Notes: a model not told the origin generated them from the sequence alone. A stretch of 64,000 nt of DNA from Nocardiopsis metallicus (GCF_014201115.1 NZ_JACHDO010000001.1:3596001-3660000); one strand, 5' to 3'; numbered from the stretch's first letter, positions 27,303 to 35,841 are shown. Numbers and translations are program-made.

Positions 27303-27902
27303 ATGACGGCCCTGTCGTGGCTCGGCGCGGCCGGGTCCTGGCTGTTCGTCGTCGTCTTCCTGCTGGACGGCCTCACCCGCCCCGGCTACCACCCGGCCCG
27401 ACACCCGGTCAGCGCCCTGGCCCTCGGCCCACGCGGCTGGATCCAGACCACGAACTTCATCCTGTGCGGCCTGCTGATCACGGCGGGCGCGGCCGCCCTC
27501 CCGCAAGCTCTCGGCGGCCTGCCGCTCCCCCTCGCGGTCGCGGCGCTCGGGCTGGCACTCGTCGCTTCGGGGGCGTTCCGCATGGACCCGATGCGGGGCT
27601 ACCCGCCCGGCACCCCCGACGAGGACCCGGAGCACTTCTCCCTCACCCACCGGTTCCACGACTGGGCGGGGATGGTCGTCTTCCTCCTCCTGCCCCTCAC
27701 CCCGCTGATCGCGGTGTTCGCGCTCGCAAGCCCGTCCTGGATGTGGGCATCGGGGATCATCGCCGCCGCGACCGCCTTGTGCAGCGGCGCCTTCGGCCAG
27801 CTCTGGGAGAGGGACTCCCCCTACACCGGCGTGGTCCAGCGGGCCACGATCATCCTCGGCCTGAGCTGGCTCGGAGCCCTGTTCCTCCACGGAGCCGCCT
27901 GA
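27303..27902 (+). CDS. DUF998-like integral membrane protein
   Basis: A 199-residue protein with six likely transmembrane helices separated by short loops. Recognisable segments are RPGYHPARHPVSALALGPRGW and the mid-protein FRMDPMRGYPPGTPD, both typical of DUF998-like proteins. ATG 27303 starts MTALSWLGAAGSW. The gene diverges from the SRPBCC/ArsR operon and shares its 165-bp intergenic operator region, so the same ArsR may control both. Function unknown; the family is uncharacterised as far as I know. Confidence 0.75.
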   Translation: MTALSWLGAAGSWLFVVVFLLDGLTRPGYHPARHPVSALALGPRGWIQTTNFILCGLLITAGAAALPQALGGLPLPLAVAALGLALVASGAFRMDPMRGYPPGTPDEDPEHFSLTHRFHDWAGMVVFLLLPLTPLIAVFALASPSWMWASGIIAAATALCSGAFGQLWERDSPYTGVVQRATIILGLSWLGALFLHGAA

Positions 27903-27930
27903 GCCCTATCGGCGGTGTCCGCTGTGATCA

Positions 27931-28790
27931 CTATCGGAAAGCGGCCGCGTGATCACGCGCCCACTCCCCGAAGGTCCGTGCGGGGCGCCCGGTGGCCTCC
28001 TCCGATGTCGGCACCGGCCCCTCCGCCCAGGTGGCTTCCGCTTGCTCCCCCGAACCCGTCTCCGCGCCCGAGTAGTCCTCGAAGCCCAGGAGGAAGTCGG
28101 CGTTGTCCGCCGCGAACCCACCCTGGGCCAGGTAGTACTCCCGGGCGGCCCGGGGCTTGACCACCTCGAAGCGCACCGCCTCCCCGATCGCCGCGGCGAT
28201 CGCGTCGACCTGTTCACGGTGGCTCACCAGTGCGGGACCGTTGAGGGTGTAGGCCTTCCCGGTGTGCCCGTCACCCAACAGAGCCGCGACCGCGACGTCG
28301 GCGATGTCACGCTCGTGGACGGGATACCAGGCCGCCTCGGGCTGTGGATCCCTGACCACCCGCTCGGCCCTGATGGAGGGCCCCCACAACCAGAGCTTGT
28401 TCAGCGCGAACTCCCCCGGACGCACATGGGTCCACTCCAGCCCCGAGGCCTCCACCGCCCGTTCGACCGGCAGGTGGAAATCGGTGTCGAACCCGGTCGC
28501 GACGGCACCGGAAGAGAGCGTCACGATCCTGGTGGCACCAGCCGCCCGCACCAGGTCGACCACCCGCTCCGCCGTCTCCGGCACGGGGAAGAGGAAAACC
28601 CGGTCGACCCCGCGCAGGGCACCCTCCAGACTCCGCGGCCGCTCCAGGTCACCGATCACGCCCTCGACCCCTTCGGGCAGGTCGTCCCGCCTCCGCCGGG
28701 AGAGCGCTCTCACCTCGACGCCGTCCCCCTCAGGCCGTCGACCACCAGGCGGCCGATGTTTCCACTCGCTCCGGTCACCAGAATTCGCAC
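27931..28790 (-). pseudogene. NmrA-type NAD(P)-binding reductase with a frameshift
   Basis: The first frame from GTG 28790 reads VRILVTGASGNIGRLVVDGL, a textbook Rossmann GxxGxxG start, then stops. The rest of an NmrA-like protein continues in the -1 frame from DGVEVRALSRR to the stop at 27931 (about 285 codons together). The break coincides with a run of five G (28725-28729 on the opposite strand); six would restore one frame. Either the gene is a recent pseudogene, or the sequence has an error, or the ribosome slips. It is divergent from a TetR gene that would otherwise control it. NmrA proteins bind NAD(P) and act as redox sensors or quinone reductases. Confidence 0.75.
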
Positions 28791-28914
28791 TTCGCAGCCC
28801 CCTACTCGCCTCCTTCAAATATATCCTTAAACCACTAGTAGAGGTTTTTTTCGAGAGGAAGAGGAAAAGTCGCCGAAAACCCTCAAGTCGATGCCATCCA
28901 CTAAGGTGGCCAGA

Positions 28915-28936
28915 ACATACATGCGCACTCGTATGT
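28915..28936. promoter_or_regulatory. Palindromic operator ACATAC-N10-GTATGT
   Basis: A 22-bp inverted repeat lies 19 bases upstream of the TetR start and between the TetR gene and the NmrA-type pseudogene. Its position fits autoregulation by the TetR protein. Confidence 0.55.
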
Positions 28937-28955
28937 GCACACTTCTGGAGGTCTG

Positions 28956-29546
28956 GTGGGCAAGGAACGTCGAACGCAGGCCGATCGGCGCACCGCCAGC
29001 CGCGGCGCCATCCTCGCGGCCGCCGCACGCGGCATCGCCCAGCGCGGCTACAGCCGCCTCACCCTCGAAAACGTCGCCAGGGAAGCCGGATACACGCGCG
29101 GGGCGCTCTACCACCAGTTCCCCGGCAAGGAAGCCCTGACCCTCGCCGTCGTCGAGTGGATCGGCCAGACCTGGATGACCGAAGTCGGCCGCCCGCTCGA
29201 GGAAACGGGCGACGCCGCACAGGTCCTCCTGGAGGTCGCGCGCCAGCACGCGGTCTTCTGCCGGAACCACAACGCCGCGACCGTGATGCAGATGCTCGCG
29301 ATCGAGTTCAAGCACGACGACCAGGCCCTGGGCCGGGCCACCGCTGACCTGACCGAGGAACTCATATCGCGGTGCCGCGAGCAGGTCCTCACCGGCCGCC
29401 GGCGGGGGACGATTCCCCCCGGGCCTCCGGCCACGGACACCGCCAGGGCCTACATCAGCGTCCTCGAAGCGGTCGCGGTCGACAGCCGCGAACCGCACGA
29501 CGCCGTCCTCACCGAAAGAGCGGCCCGCGGCGTCCTGGGCCTATGA
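28956..29546 (+). CDS. TetR-family regulator beside the NmrA-type pseudogene
   Basis: A 196-residue repressor. The helix-turn-helix spans about residues 15-55 with TLENVAREAGYTRGALYHQF, the standard TetR recognition pattern. The C-terminal ligand domain carries HNAATVMQMLAIEFKHDD. I chose GTG 28956 because TGGAGG lies seven bases before it; the GTG at 28935 falls in the palindrome. It reads away from the NmrA-type gene, a typical TetR/target pair for a redox-active or drug-like inducer. The ligand is unknown. Confidence 0.85.
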   Translation: MGKERRTQADRRTASRGAILAAAARGIAQRGYSRLTLENVAREAGYTRGALYHQFPGKEALTLAVVEWIGQTWMTEVGRPLEETGDAAQVLLEVARQHAVFCRNHNAATVMQMLAIEFKHDDQALGRATADLTEELISRCREQVLTGRRRGTIPPGPPATDTARAYISVLEAVAVDSREPHDAVLTERAARGVLGL

Positions 29547-29661
29547 CGCCACAGCCCTGCGCAACGTACTGACGGCCACTCGTCGGTGCAGCTGGGACAT
29601 CGGTGGCCAGACCCAGCGAGCGCACACGGGGGCCTGGGGGCGACCCCCAGAAGGAATGACG

Positions 29662-29706
29662 AAGGCGACCCGGTGAGCGCGTTCACGCGCGAACTCAGGT
29701 CGCCTT
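29662..29706 (-). terminator. Terminator of tRNA-Ala copy 2
   Basis: AAGGCGACC and GGTCGCCTT form a 9-bp stem downstream of the tRNA on the minus strand, with inner partial pairing; the strand continues TTCGTCATTCCTTCTG. A second hairpin CTGGGGG-CGA-CCCCCAG at about 29634-29650 may terminate the TetR transcript from the other side. Confidence 0.65.
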
Positions 29707-29714
29707 GAGTCTCG

Positions 29715-29787
29715 TGGAGCTATGGGGATTCGAACCCCAGACCTCCTCCATGCCATGGAGGCGCGCTACCAACTGCGCCATAGCCCC
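29715..29787 (-). tRNA. tRNA-Ala (GGC), copy 2
   Basis: Identical over all 73 nucleotides to the copy at 24319-24391: G3-U70 acceptor pair, GGC anticodon, no encoded CCA. A TAGAGT -10 box with a weak TTCGAC -35 lies upstream on the minus strand near 29824-29850. Confidence 0.97.
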
Positions 29788-29932
29788 TGGCAGGCCGGGC
29801 GGTTTCCCCGCTCGGCACGTGAATACTCTACAGGAAGTCAAGGGCGGGTCGAACCAGGGTGAAACCTCGGGCGACTTCTCGGTGGCCCGGGTCCGGGGGA
29901 AGGCCCCGGGCGGGGCCGAATACCCTGGTGTG

Positions 29933-30253
29933 GTGGCCGAATCAAAGCTTGAAATCCAGATGCTCCATGACCGGTTGCTGGTGAAGGCGGTCCCGGACAA
30001 GAGCGAGCGCCGCAGCAGCGCGGGCCTGGTCATCCCCGACACGGTGAAACTGGCGACCCGGTTGGCGTGGGGCGAGGTCCGTGGTGCCGGGACCGGCGCC
30101 CGGCATGTGAAGACCGGCGACCGCGTGCTCTTCGACCCCGAGGAGCAGGGCGAGGTCGAGTTGAACGGCGAGCGGTACGTGATTCTGCGGGAGCGGGACG
30201 TACACGCGATCGCCAACGAGGCTCCCGAGCGGGGCACCGGCCTGTACCTCTGA
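29933..30253 (+). CDS. GroES-like co-chaperonin, not linked to groEL
   Basis: A 106-residue protein with the Cpn10 fold signature: LHDRLLVKAVPDKSERRSSA, GLVIPDTVK, GDRVLFDPEEQGEVELNGER and YVILRERDVHAI. The mobile loop ...SSAGLVIPD is intact, although the central roof region is shortened (RLAWGEVRGAG). GTG 29933 follows TACCCT (29921-29926) by six bases, a leaderless pattern. No groEL lies next to it, so it is probably a paralogue of the main groES, either a helper for a specific client or a specialised ligand for one of the GroEL copies. Confidence 0.8.
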   Translation: MAESKLEIQMLHDRLLVKAVPDKSERRSSAGLVIPDTVKLATRLAWGEVRGAGTGARHVKTGDRVLFDPEEQGEVELNGERYVILRERDVHAIANEAPERGTGLYL

Positions 30254-30275
30254 CACCCCTCCTCGACCGTTTCGT

Positions 30276-30305
30276 GCCGGGCTCCGGGAATTCCCGGAGC
30301 CCGGC
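30276..30305. terminator. Perfect 30-bp palindromic terminator
   Basis: GCCGGGCTCCGGGAA and its exact complement meet at GAATTC between the converging GroES-like and TetR genes. It can form a long hairpin on either strand and is followed by GTGTTTG on the plus strand. Confidence 0.7.
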
Positions 30306-30319
30306 CGTGTTTGAACCGG

Positions 30320-30907
30320 TCAGTCCGCCTTCTCGCGCCCGACGGCCTTGACCAGCGACAGCAGGCACATGTTGTGGGCTTCGAAGGCGGGGACCTTGGC
30401 CGCGCTCACGTAGAGCCAGCCCGCGTAGAGCGAGGACCACAGGAGCTGTTGCGCCCACAGCGGGGTGATCCTGGGGTCGATGGTGCCGTCCTCGTGTCCG
30501 CGTTCGACGAGTTCGTAGAGGGCGAGGTCGCTGGGCCCGCACGTCTCCTCGTTCAGCTCCTCCGCCGTGTCGTCGCCGGCGAAGGCGATCATGGTGACCT
30601 TGCGTAGCGCGAAGTACTCGGACACCAGGCGGGAGAACGCCTCGATGGCGGTCCCCTCCGTGGTACACGCGCGTTCGGTGGCCTCGTTGGCCAGTTCGTC
30701 GGCGTAGTCCGCCAGGGCCGTGATGAGATCGGCGCGTTCGGGGAAGTAGCGCTGCAGCGTACTGCGGGCCACCCCTGCGCGCACGGCCACCTGGGACAGC
30801 GGCGCGGCCCGGTTCTCGCCCAGCACGTCGACCGCCGCGTCGAGGATCGCTCGGCGGGTTCGCGCGCGGGTCCTCGTCTCTTCCTCTGAGGGAGCGCTCT
30901 TCACCAT
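30320..30907 (-). CDS. TetR-family repressor of the ABC exporter
   Basis: A 195-residue regulator. The helix-turn-helix is APLSQVAVRAGVARSTLQRYF around residues 35-55 and the C-terminal domain is about residues 70-195. ATG 30907 has TACGAT six to eight bases upstream, a leaderless arrangement; the TTG 12 codons earlier is inside the promoter. It diverges from an ABC exporter gene across a 66-bp region containing an 18-bp palindrome. This is the usual layout for a drug-sensing repressor controlling an efflux pump. Confidence 0.85.
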   Translation of the reverse strand: MVKSAPSEEETRTRARTRRAILDAAVDVLGENRAAPLSQVAVRAGVARSTLQRYFPERADLITALADYADELANEATERACTTEGTAIEAFSRLVSEYFALRKVTMIAFAGDDTAEELNEETCGPSDLALYELVERGHEDGTIDPRITPLWAQQLLWSSLYAGWLYVSAAKVPAFEAHNMCLLSLVKAVGREKAD

Positions 30908-30946
30908 GCCTTCATCGTAGTGGGGTAGGTACTTGATTGACAATAA

Positions 30947-30964
30947 TAGGTCATCTATGACCTA
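30947..30964. promoter_or_regulatory. TetR operator TAGGTCAT-CT-ATGACCTA
   Basis: Perfect 8-bp arms around CT. It overlaps the likely -35/-10 region of both divergent genes: TTGATT (30933) with TATGAC (17-bp spacer) for the exporter, and TTGTCA with TACGAT (18-bp spacer) for the repressor. Binding would block both promoters. Confidence 0.75.
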
Positions 30965-30973
30965 ATTTAAATC

Positions 30974-32956
30974 ATGACTGATCACCCATCGGCAAGACAT
31001 GACCTATCTATCCCGTCGCGCGAGACCACCCAGGCCACCCCGGAACCGCGCTTCGCCCAGCTGAGGGTGCTCTGGTCCTTCGTCCGCCCGCACCGACGCA
31101 AACTGCTGCTGGGTCTGGTCCTCGCCCTGTTCGGCTCCGCTCTCGAGCTGGCCAACCCGATGGTGGTCAAGCTCGTGCTGGACACCGTCTCCGAAGCGGG
31201 CAGCCTCGCGATGCCGATCACCCTCCTGCTCTGCCTGTTCGGTGTGGGTCTGGTGACCGGGCTGTGGCACTGGATCGTGCTCGGCACCGTCGCGGAGAAG
31301 GTCGTCCTGGAAGCGCGCACCTCCCTGGTACGCCGCTACTTTCGGGCCGCCCTGATCCCGCTCTCCCAACGATCCTCGGGCGAGCTCGTCACCCGGGCCA
31401 CCTCCGACACCGTCCTCCTCAAGGAGGCGGCTTCCAGCAGCATCGTCAGCCTGGTCAACGGCGGTGTCCTGCTGGTCGGCACACTGATCATGATGGGTGT
31501 GCTGGACCTCGTCCTGCTGGGCGTGACCGCCACCGCGGTGGTCATCGTCACGGCCCTCTTCCTGACCCTGATGCCCGCCATCGCCAGGGCCCAGGAGAAG
31601 GCGCAGAACTCCCTGGGCCTCATGGGCGGGGTACTGGACGGCTCCCTGCGCGCGATCCGCACGGTGAAGGTGAGCCGGGCCGAGGAGCGCCTGGGTTCGC
31701 GGATCCTCGAACACGCCGAGGAAGCGGCCCGGCACGGCATCCGCTCGGTCCGCCGCGAGGCCGTGGCCTGGACGGTCGCCTTCGGCGGCATCCAGCTGGC
31801 GATCATCGCCATCCTGGGTGTGGGTGCGCTGCGGGTGGCCTCCGGTGAGATCGGGGTCTCCACGCTGGTGGCGTTCCTGCTGTACGCGTTCACCCTGATG
31901 AACCCGGTCATGGAGCTCTCCCAGAGCGTGACCACCCTGCAGTCGGGCATCGCCGCCGCCAAGCGCATCCGCGAGGTGGAGGCGGTCCCGCTCGAACCCA
32001 CCGCCGAGGGCCCCGACGGCGTCCCGTCGCGAAACGGCGCCGTCCCGCACGGCCCGGACGACGCGAGCGCGCCCTCCCGCGAGGAGCTCTCCACCGGGGA
32101 TCGACCGGCACCGGGTGGCACCGGAGCCAGCGTCTCCGCCAACGGTTCCGGAGGCGGGTTTGCGGCCGACAACGGACACGGGGGCCCGCTGCTGGAGCTG
32201 CACGGAATCACCGCCCGGTACGCACCCGGCGCGGCAGCCGCTGTGCGGGAGGTGGATCTGGCCATCCCCAGACGCGGCCACACCGCGATCGTGGGCCCTT
32301 CGGGAGCAGGCAAGACAACGGTGTTCTCCTTGCTCCTGCGTTTCCTGGAGCCTGAGCACGGCCACATCACGCTCGACGGAACGCCCTACCGGGAGCTGTC
32401 CCCGCGGCAGGTGCGCGAGAGCTTCTCCTACGTCGAACAGGACACCCCGGTGGTGCCCGGCACCATCCGCGACAACCTGCTGTTCACGAACCCCGAAGCC
32501 GACGAGAACGGCATCCGGCGCGTACTGGACGAGGTCGTGCTCACCGAGAAGATCGAGGCTCTGGAGAAGGGCCTGGACACCCCGCTGGACGCCACCTCGT
32601 TCTCCGGCGGCCAGCGCCAGCGCATCGCCCTGGCCCGTGCCCTGCTCGGTTCCCCGGACGTCCTGCTGCTCGACGAGGCCACCTCGCAGGTGGACGCGAT
32701 CACCGAGGCCGCGATCACCCGGAGCGTACGCGCCCAGGCCGACCGGGCCGCGGTGGTGACCATCGCGCACCGGTTGTCCACCGTGATCCACGCCGACCGC
32801 ATCCTGCTGATGGAGGACGGCGGTATCCGCGCCCAGGGCACGCACAGGCAACTCCTGGAGCAGGACACCCTCTACCGGGACCTGGTCTCGGCACTGCACA
32901 TCGGCGAGGCCGAGGACCAGGTCGATGAGGTGACCTCGGGGGCCTCCCCTGTGTGA
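30974..32956 (+). CDS. ABC exporter, fused membrane and ATPase half-transporter
   Basis: A 660-residue exporter of the ABCB/MsbA type. About residues 40-330 hold six transmembrane helices (for instance LLLGLVLALFGSALELANP). A Gly/Pro/Ser-rich linker of about 60 residues follows. The ATPase has Walker A GPSGAGKTT near 440, the signature SFSGGQRQR, Walker B VLLLDEATSQVD and the H-loop AHRLST. It should work as a homodimer or with a partner, pumping drugs or lipids. ATG 30974 lies just after the operator/promoter with no clear ribosome-binding site, so it may be nearly leaderless. The substrate is unknown. Confidence 0.9.
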   Translation: MTDHPSARHDLSIPSRETTQATPEPRFAQLRVLWSFVRPHRRKLLLGLVLALFGSALELANPMVVKLVLDTVSEAGSLAMPITLLLCLFGVGLVTGLWHWIVLGTVAEKVVLEARTSLVRRYFRAALIPLSQRSSGELVTRATSDTVLLKEAASSSIVSLVNGGVLLVGTLIMMGVLDLVLLGVTATAVVIVTALFLTLMPAIARAQEKAQNSLGLMGGVLDGSLRAIRTVKVSRAEERLGSRILEHAEEAARHGIRSVRREAVAWTVAFGGIQLAIIAILGVGALRVASGEIGVSTLVAFLLYAFTLMNPVMELSQSVTTLQSGIAAAKRIREVEAVPLEPTAEGPDGVPSRNGAVPHGPDDASAPSREELSTGDRPAPGGTGASVSANGSGGGFAADNGHGGPLLELHGITARYAPGAAAAVREVDLAIPRRGHTAIVGPSGAGKTTVFSLLLRFLEPEHGHITLDGTPYRELSPRQVRESFSYVEQDTPVVPGTIRDNLLFTNPEADENGIRRVLDEVVLTEKIEALEKGLDTPLDATSFSGGQRQRIALARALLGSPDVLLLDEATSQVDAITEAAITRSVRAQADRAAVVTIAHRLSTVIHADRILLMEDGGIRAQGTHRQLLEQDTLYRDLVSALHIGEAEDQVDEVTSGASPV

Positions 32957-33143
32957 GACCGCCGGTGCACCACCCGCCCCGGAGTGGGCCGGCAGGCGCG
33001 GGCGGTCCGTTGGTCGCGGGCAAGGGACCTCGCTGCCCCGTGCCGCGGCGACCCCGTCCGGCGCCGGTGCCCGCTCGGGCGCCGGTGTAGCCGTGGCGCT
33101 GGCGCTGGGCGCGGGGGCGGACAGCGCCCTTGGTTCGGGGGTG

Positions 33144-33171
33144 TTGACGGCCCTGACCCGCGACCTATAAT
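33144..33171 (+). promoter_or_regulatory. Consensus-like promoter TTGACG-N16-TATAAT
   Basis: The best sigma-70-type promoter in the window: TTGACG at 33144-33149 and TATAAT at 33166-33171. It overlaps the left half of the TAATGAC/GTCATTA inverted repeat, so the TetR gene is probably autoregulated. Confidence 0.7.
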
Positions 33172-33197
33172 GACCAAATCAACGAATCTAGTCATTA
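33168..33197. promoter_or_regulatory. Operator TAATGAC-N16-GTCATTA
   Basis: Exact 7-bp arms spaced by 16 bases, starting inside the -10 box and ending 11 bases before GTG 33209. The AT-rich sequence in a GC-rich setting and its position support binding by the TetR protein encoded next. Confidence 0.6.
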
Positions 33198-33208
33198 AGG
33201 ACAGAATC

Positions 33209-33847
33209 GTGGCCCGTCCCAGTGTGAGCACCGAGGTCATCCTCGACGCGGCCGCCGAGGCCTTCGCAGCGCACGGCACCAGGCGCACCACCATGGCGGA
33301 GGTCGCTCTGCGCGCGGGGGTGGCCAAGGGGGTTCTCTACCTGCGCTTCGACAGCAAGGAGTCGCTGGCCCGGGCCGTGGTCGACCGTGAGATGGCACTG
33401 GCGCTGGCGACCACTCGGGCCGAGGTGACCGCCGACCCGCGCGGAGGGCTGCTGTCCCGCCTCTTCGTCCACTCCCTGACCGCCCTGCACACACGGCCGT
33501 TCCTGATCGCGTTGTACAAGGGTGAGGTCGGTCCGGGGGGCCACCCGTCCGACCGGGGCACCCAGTACCGGGAGCGGTTGCCGATCAGCACGGACTTCGT
33601 CCGGCGGATGCGTGACGCGGGCATGGTTCGGGCCGACCTGGAGCCCGGACCGCTGGCCGCCAACCTCGCGGTCTGGAACGTCGGCCTGGCCCTCACCGCT
33701 CCGCACGAGGACCCCGGCGCGCTCATCCTGGGAATGGGTGAACTGGTGGCGCGCGCCGCCGACGCCGACGTCACCGACACCACACCCGGCAAGGAGTGCT
33801 TCGCCCGCCTCGCCGACGACCTCGAAGCGCTCTGGAGCAGCCCATGA
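33209..33847 (+). CDS. TetR-family regulator coupled to a hydrolase
   Basis: A 212-residue repressor. The helix-turn-helix is RTTMAEVALRAGVAKGVLYL around residues 25-45. GTG 33209 follows AAGGA by seven bases; ATG 33170 lies inside the promoter and is rejected. The stop overlaps the next start (ATGA, 33844-33847), so repressor and alpha/beta hydrolase form one operon. The hydrolase substrate or product may be the inducer. Confidence 0.85.
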   Translation: MARPSVSTEVILDAAAEAFAAHGTRRTTMAEVALRAGVAKGVLYLRFDSKESLARAVVDREMALALATTRAEVTADPRGGLLSRLFVHSLTALHTRPFLIALYKGEVGPGGHPSDRGTQYRERLPISTDFVRRMRDAGMVRADLEPGPLAANLAVWNVGLALTAPHEDPGALILGMGELVARAADADVTDTTPGKECFARLADDLEALWSSP

Positions 33848-34719
33848 CCTTCCTACCGCCTGCCGCCCGCGCCGAGTACCTCGACCTCGACGGGGGCCGA
33901 GTGCGGGTACTGCACAGCGGCCCGGCCGGGGCTCCGCCGCTCCTGCTGGTGCACGGCGGCAGCAACGACAACGCCACGATCTCCTGGTACCGGCTCTTCG
34001 AGGAGTTCGGTGCCGACCACCGCGTCATCGCCCCTGATCTGCCCGGGTTCGGCGGTACCGAGGGGATCGACCCGCCGGGCGGGCCGGTGGCCCAGGCCGA
34101 CTTCCTGTCCCGGGTGCTCACCGGGTTCGGAGTGGAACGGGCCGTGGTGGCAGGTGTGTCCATGGGCGGTGACGTGGCGATGAACCTGGCTCTGCGCCAC
34201 CCCGAGCTGGTCCGGGGGCTGGTGCTGATCGCACCCGGCGGCCTGGTGGAACGGGTCGGGAACCGGTTCACCCACAAGGCCGCCTGGTGGTCCGCGCGGA
34301 TGCCCGACGGGATCCTGTTTCCCATCGTGGCTCTGGCGAACCGGTTCGTGGGCCTGGCGCTGCGCGCGGTCGTGCACGACGTTTCGACCATGCCGCCCGA
34401 GGTGGTGGCGGAGTTCCGCCGGGAGGCTCTGCGGCCAGGCGCCGCACGGGGTTACATGCGCTACAACCAGGCCACTCTCGGCCCGCACGGAATGCGGAAC
34501 AACCTGCTTCCCGTGGTCGACCGGATCACCGCCCCCACGCTCTTCTTCCATGGCGAGCGGGACCCGATGGTGCCCCTGGAGGGGTCGCGGCGAGCCGTGC
34601 GGTCGATGCCGAACGCCCGGCTGGTCACGGTTGCCGACTGCGGCCACTGGGCTCAGCTGGAGGCGCACGAGAGGTTCGTCGAGGAAGTGCGGTCCTTCCT
34701 GTCCGACCTCCGCGGCTGA
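33844..34719 (+). CDS. Alpha/beta hydrolase coupled to TetR
   Basis: A 291-residue soluble hydrolase. The oxyanion region LLLVHGGSNDNA is near residue 35, the nucleophile elbow GVSMGGD near residue 100, the acid in FHGERDPMVPL near 238 and the His in DCGHWAQLEAHE near 266. It has the size and pattern of small esterases, C-C hydrolases or haloalkane-type enzymes, but the cap region is not diagnostic. It is translated in overlap with the TetR gene. Confidence 0.85.
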   Translation: MTFLPPAARAEYLDLDGGRVRVLHSGPAGAPPLLLVHGGSNDNATISWYRLFEEFGADHRVIAPDLPGFGGTEGIDPPGGPVAQADFLSRVLTGFGVERAVVAGVSMGGDVAMNLALRHPELVRGLVLIAPGGLVERVGNRFTHKAAWWSARMPDGILFPIVALANRFVGLALRAVVHDVSTMPPEVVAEFRREALRPGAARGYMRYNQATLGPHGMRNNLLPVVDRITAPTLFFHGERDPMVPLEGSRRAVRSMPNARLVTVADCGHWAQLEAHERFVEEVRSFLSDLRG

Positions 34720-34802
34720 GCCCACCCCGGGCAGACCCGACCGGGGATCTTCCCCTGGCGGCCTCGGCAGGGCCGCGGGGCCGGACCGCGGGACAGGCTG
34801 AG

Positions 34803-35813
34803 CTACCGAGGCGGCCCCGTCGTGCTGATGCGGTTGAGGAACCGGGAGGCCGCCACGATCCGGCGGGTGTGTCCGCGGCGGAGGCGGTCATAGCGGGTCA
34901 GGGCCCGGGCGATGGTGGGTTCCTCGTTGAGGGCCTCGGACAGCACCGCCGCGTCCACCGCCGACTCGCAGGCGCCCCGACCCAGGTTGGGCGCCATGGC
35001 GTGGGCGGCGTCGCCGATAAGCGCGTGCCGCCAGCGGACGTAGGGGCCGAAGGACGGCAGGTCCAGGAGCTCGCGGCGGTCCACGCCGTGGGCCTCCAGC
35101 CCGGACAGGATCCGATCGGCCTCCCCGCCCCAGCCTCCGAACTCCCTTCGCAGCACCGCCGCGTGGGTACCGACGTCCCGCGCCGCGCGTTCAGCCGCGG
35201 TGAGCAGGCGCTGGTCGATCGCCGCGTACCAGTTGGTGGTGTGCGCGTCGAGCGGGGTGACCCCGAAGATCCTGCGTCCGCCCCAGATCTCGGTGACCCC
35301 CTCGACCCGGCCGGGCAGGGTGCCCCGGTAGGCGATCGAACCGAGAGCACGGGGCGGACCCGCGTGCGGGAAGACGGTACGGCGGACCAGGCTGTGGATG
35401 CCGTCAGCACCGATCACCACGTGAAAACGCCCTCCCGGAACGAGTTCCGCGGCGGTGACGGGGGTGTTCCAGCGCACGAGGCCGTCAGGAAGACCGTCGA
35501 CCAGGACGTCGAGCAGGGCGGACCGGGAGATCAGGTGGCCTCCGGCCCGGCCGCCGACGCCGATGAGCCTCCTGCCGCCAGGCCGGAGCAACGCCGCGCC
35601 CGAGCGGTACTCGGCCCGCTCGCGCAAACGCTCTCCCAGTCCGAGCCGGTCGAACGCGCGCATCGCCCCCGGCCACACAGCCAGGGCTCCGCCGATGTCG
35701 GGCGGACCGTCCAGGCGTTCGCGCACGTCGACCTCCCAGCCGCCGCGCACCAGCCCTCGGGCCACCGCGAGCCCCGCGATTCCGCCGCCCACCACCAGCG
35801 CTCTACCGTTCAT
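34803..35813 (-). CDS. FAD-dependent monooxygenase (PHBH fold)
   Basis: A 336-residue class A flavin monooxygenase. The FAD Rossmann loop VVGGGIAGLAVARGL is at residues 5-19, the DG motif VVIGADGIHSLVRR near 137 and the GD motif IGDAAHAMAPNLGRG near 268. It hydroxylates an aromatic or polyketide-like substrate using NAD(P)H and O2. ATG 35813 begins MNGRALVV; an in-frame GTG three codons earlier is the alternative and lies closer to a TAGGAT box. It diverges from a TetR gene that probably controls it. Confidence 0.85.
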   Translation of the reverse strand: MNGRALVVGGGIAGLAVARGLVRGGWEVDVRERLDGPPDIGGALAVWPGAMRAFDRLGLGERLRERAEYRSGAALLRPGGRRLIGVGGRAGGHLISRSALLDVLVDGLPDGLVRWNTPVTAAELVPGGRFHVVIGADGIHSLVRRTVFPHAGPPRALGSIAYRGTLPGRVEGVTEIWGGRRIFGVTPLDAHTTNWYAAIDQRLLTAAERAARDVGTHAAVLRREFGGWGGEADRILSGLEAHGVDRRELLDLPSFGPYVRWRHALIGDAAHAMAPNLGRGACESAVDAAVLSEALNEEPTIARALTRYDRLRRGHTRRIVAASRFLNRISTTGPPR

Positions 35814-35823
35814 ACCCGCCACG

Positions 35824-35841
35824 CTACTACGATCCTAGTAG
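35824..35841. promoter_or_regulatory. Operator CTACTA-CGATCC-TAGTAG
   Basis: An inverted repeat with 6-bp arms lies just upstream of the monooxygenase gene and overlaps a possible -10 TAGGAT on the minus strand. It is a likely target of the divergent TetR protein. Confidence 0.55.

Noticed and set aside
28700-28745. Calling the NmrA-type gene intact with a programmed -1 frameshift
   Set aside because: AGG GGG could slip, but no downstream stimulatory structure is evident and a homopolymer indel is simpler, so it is annotated as a frameshifted gene and listed as a finding.
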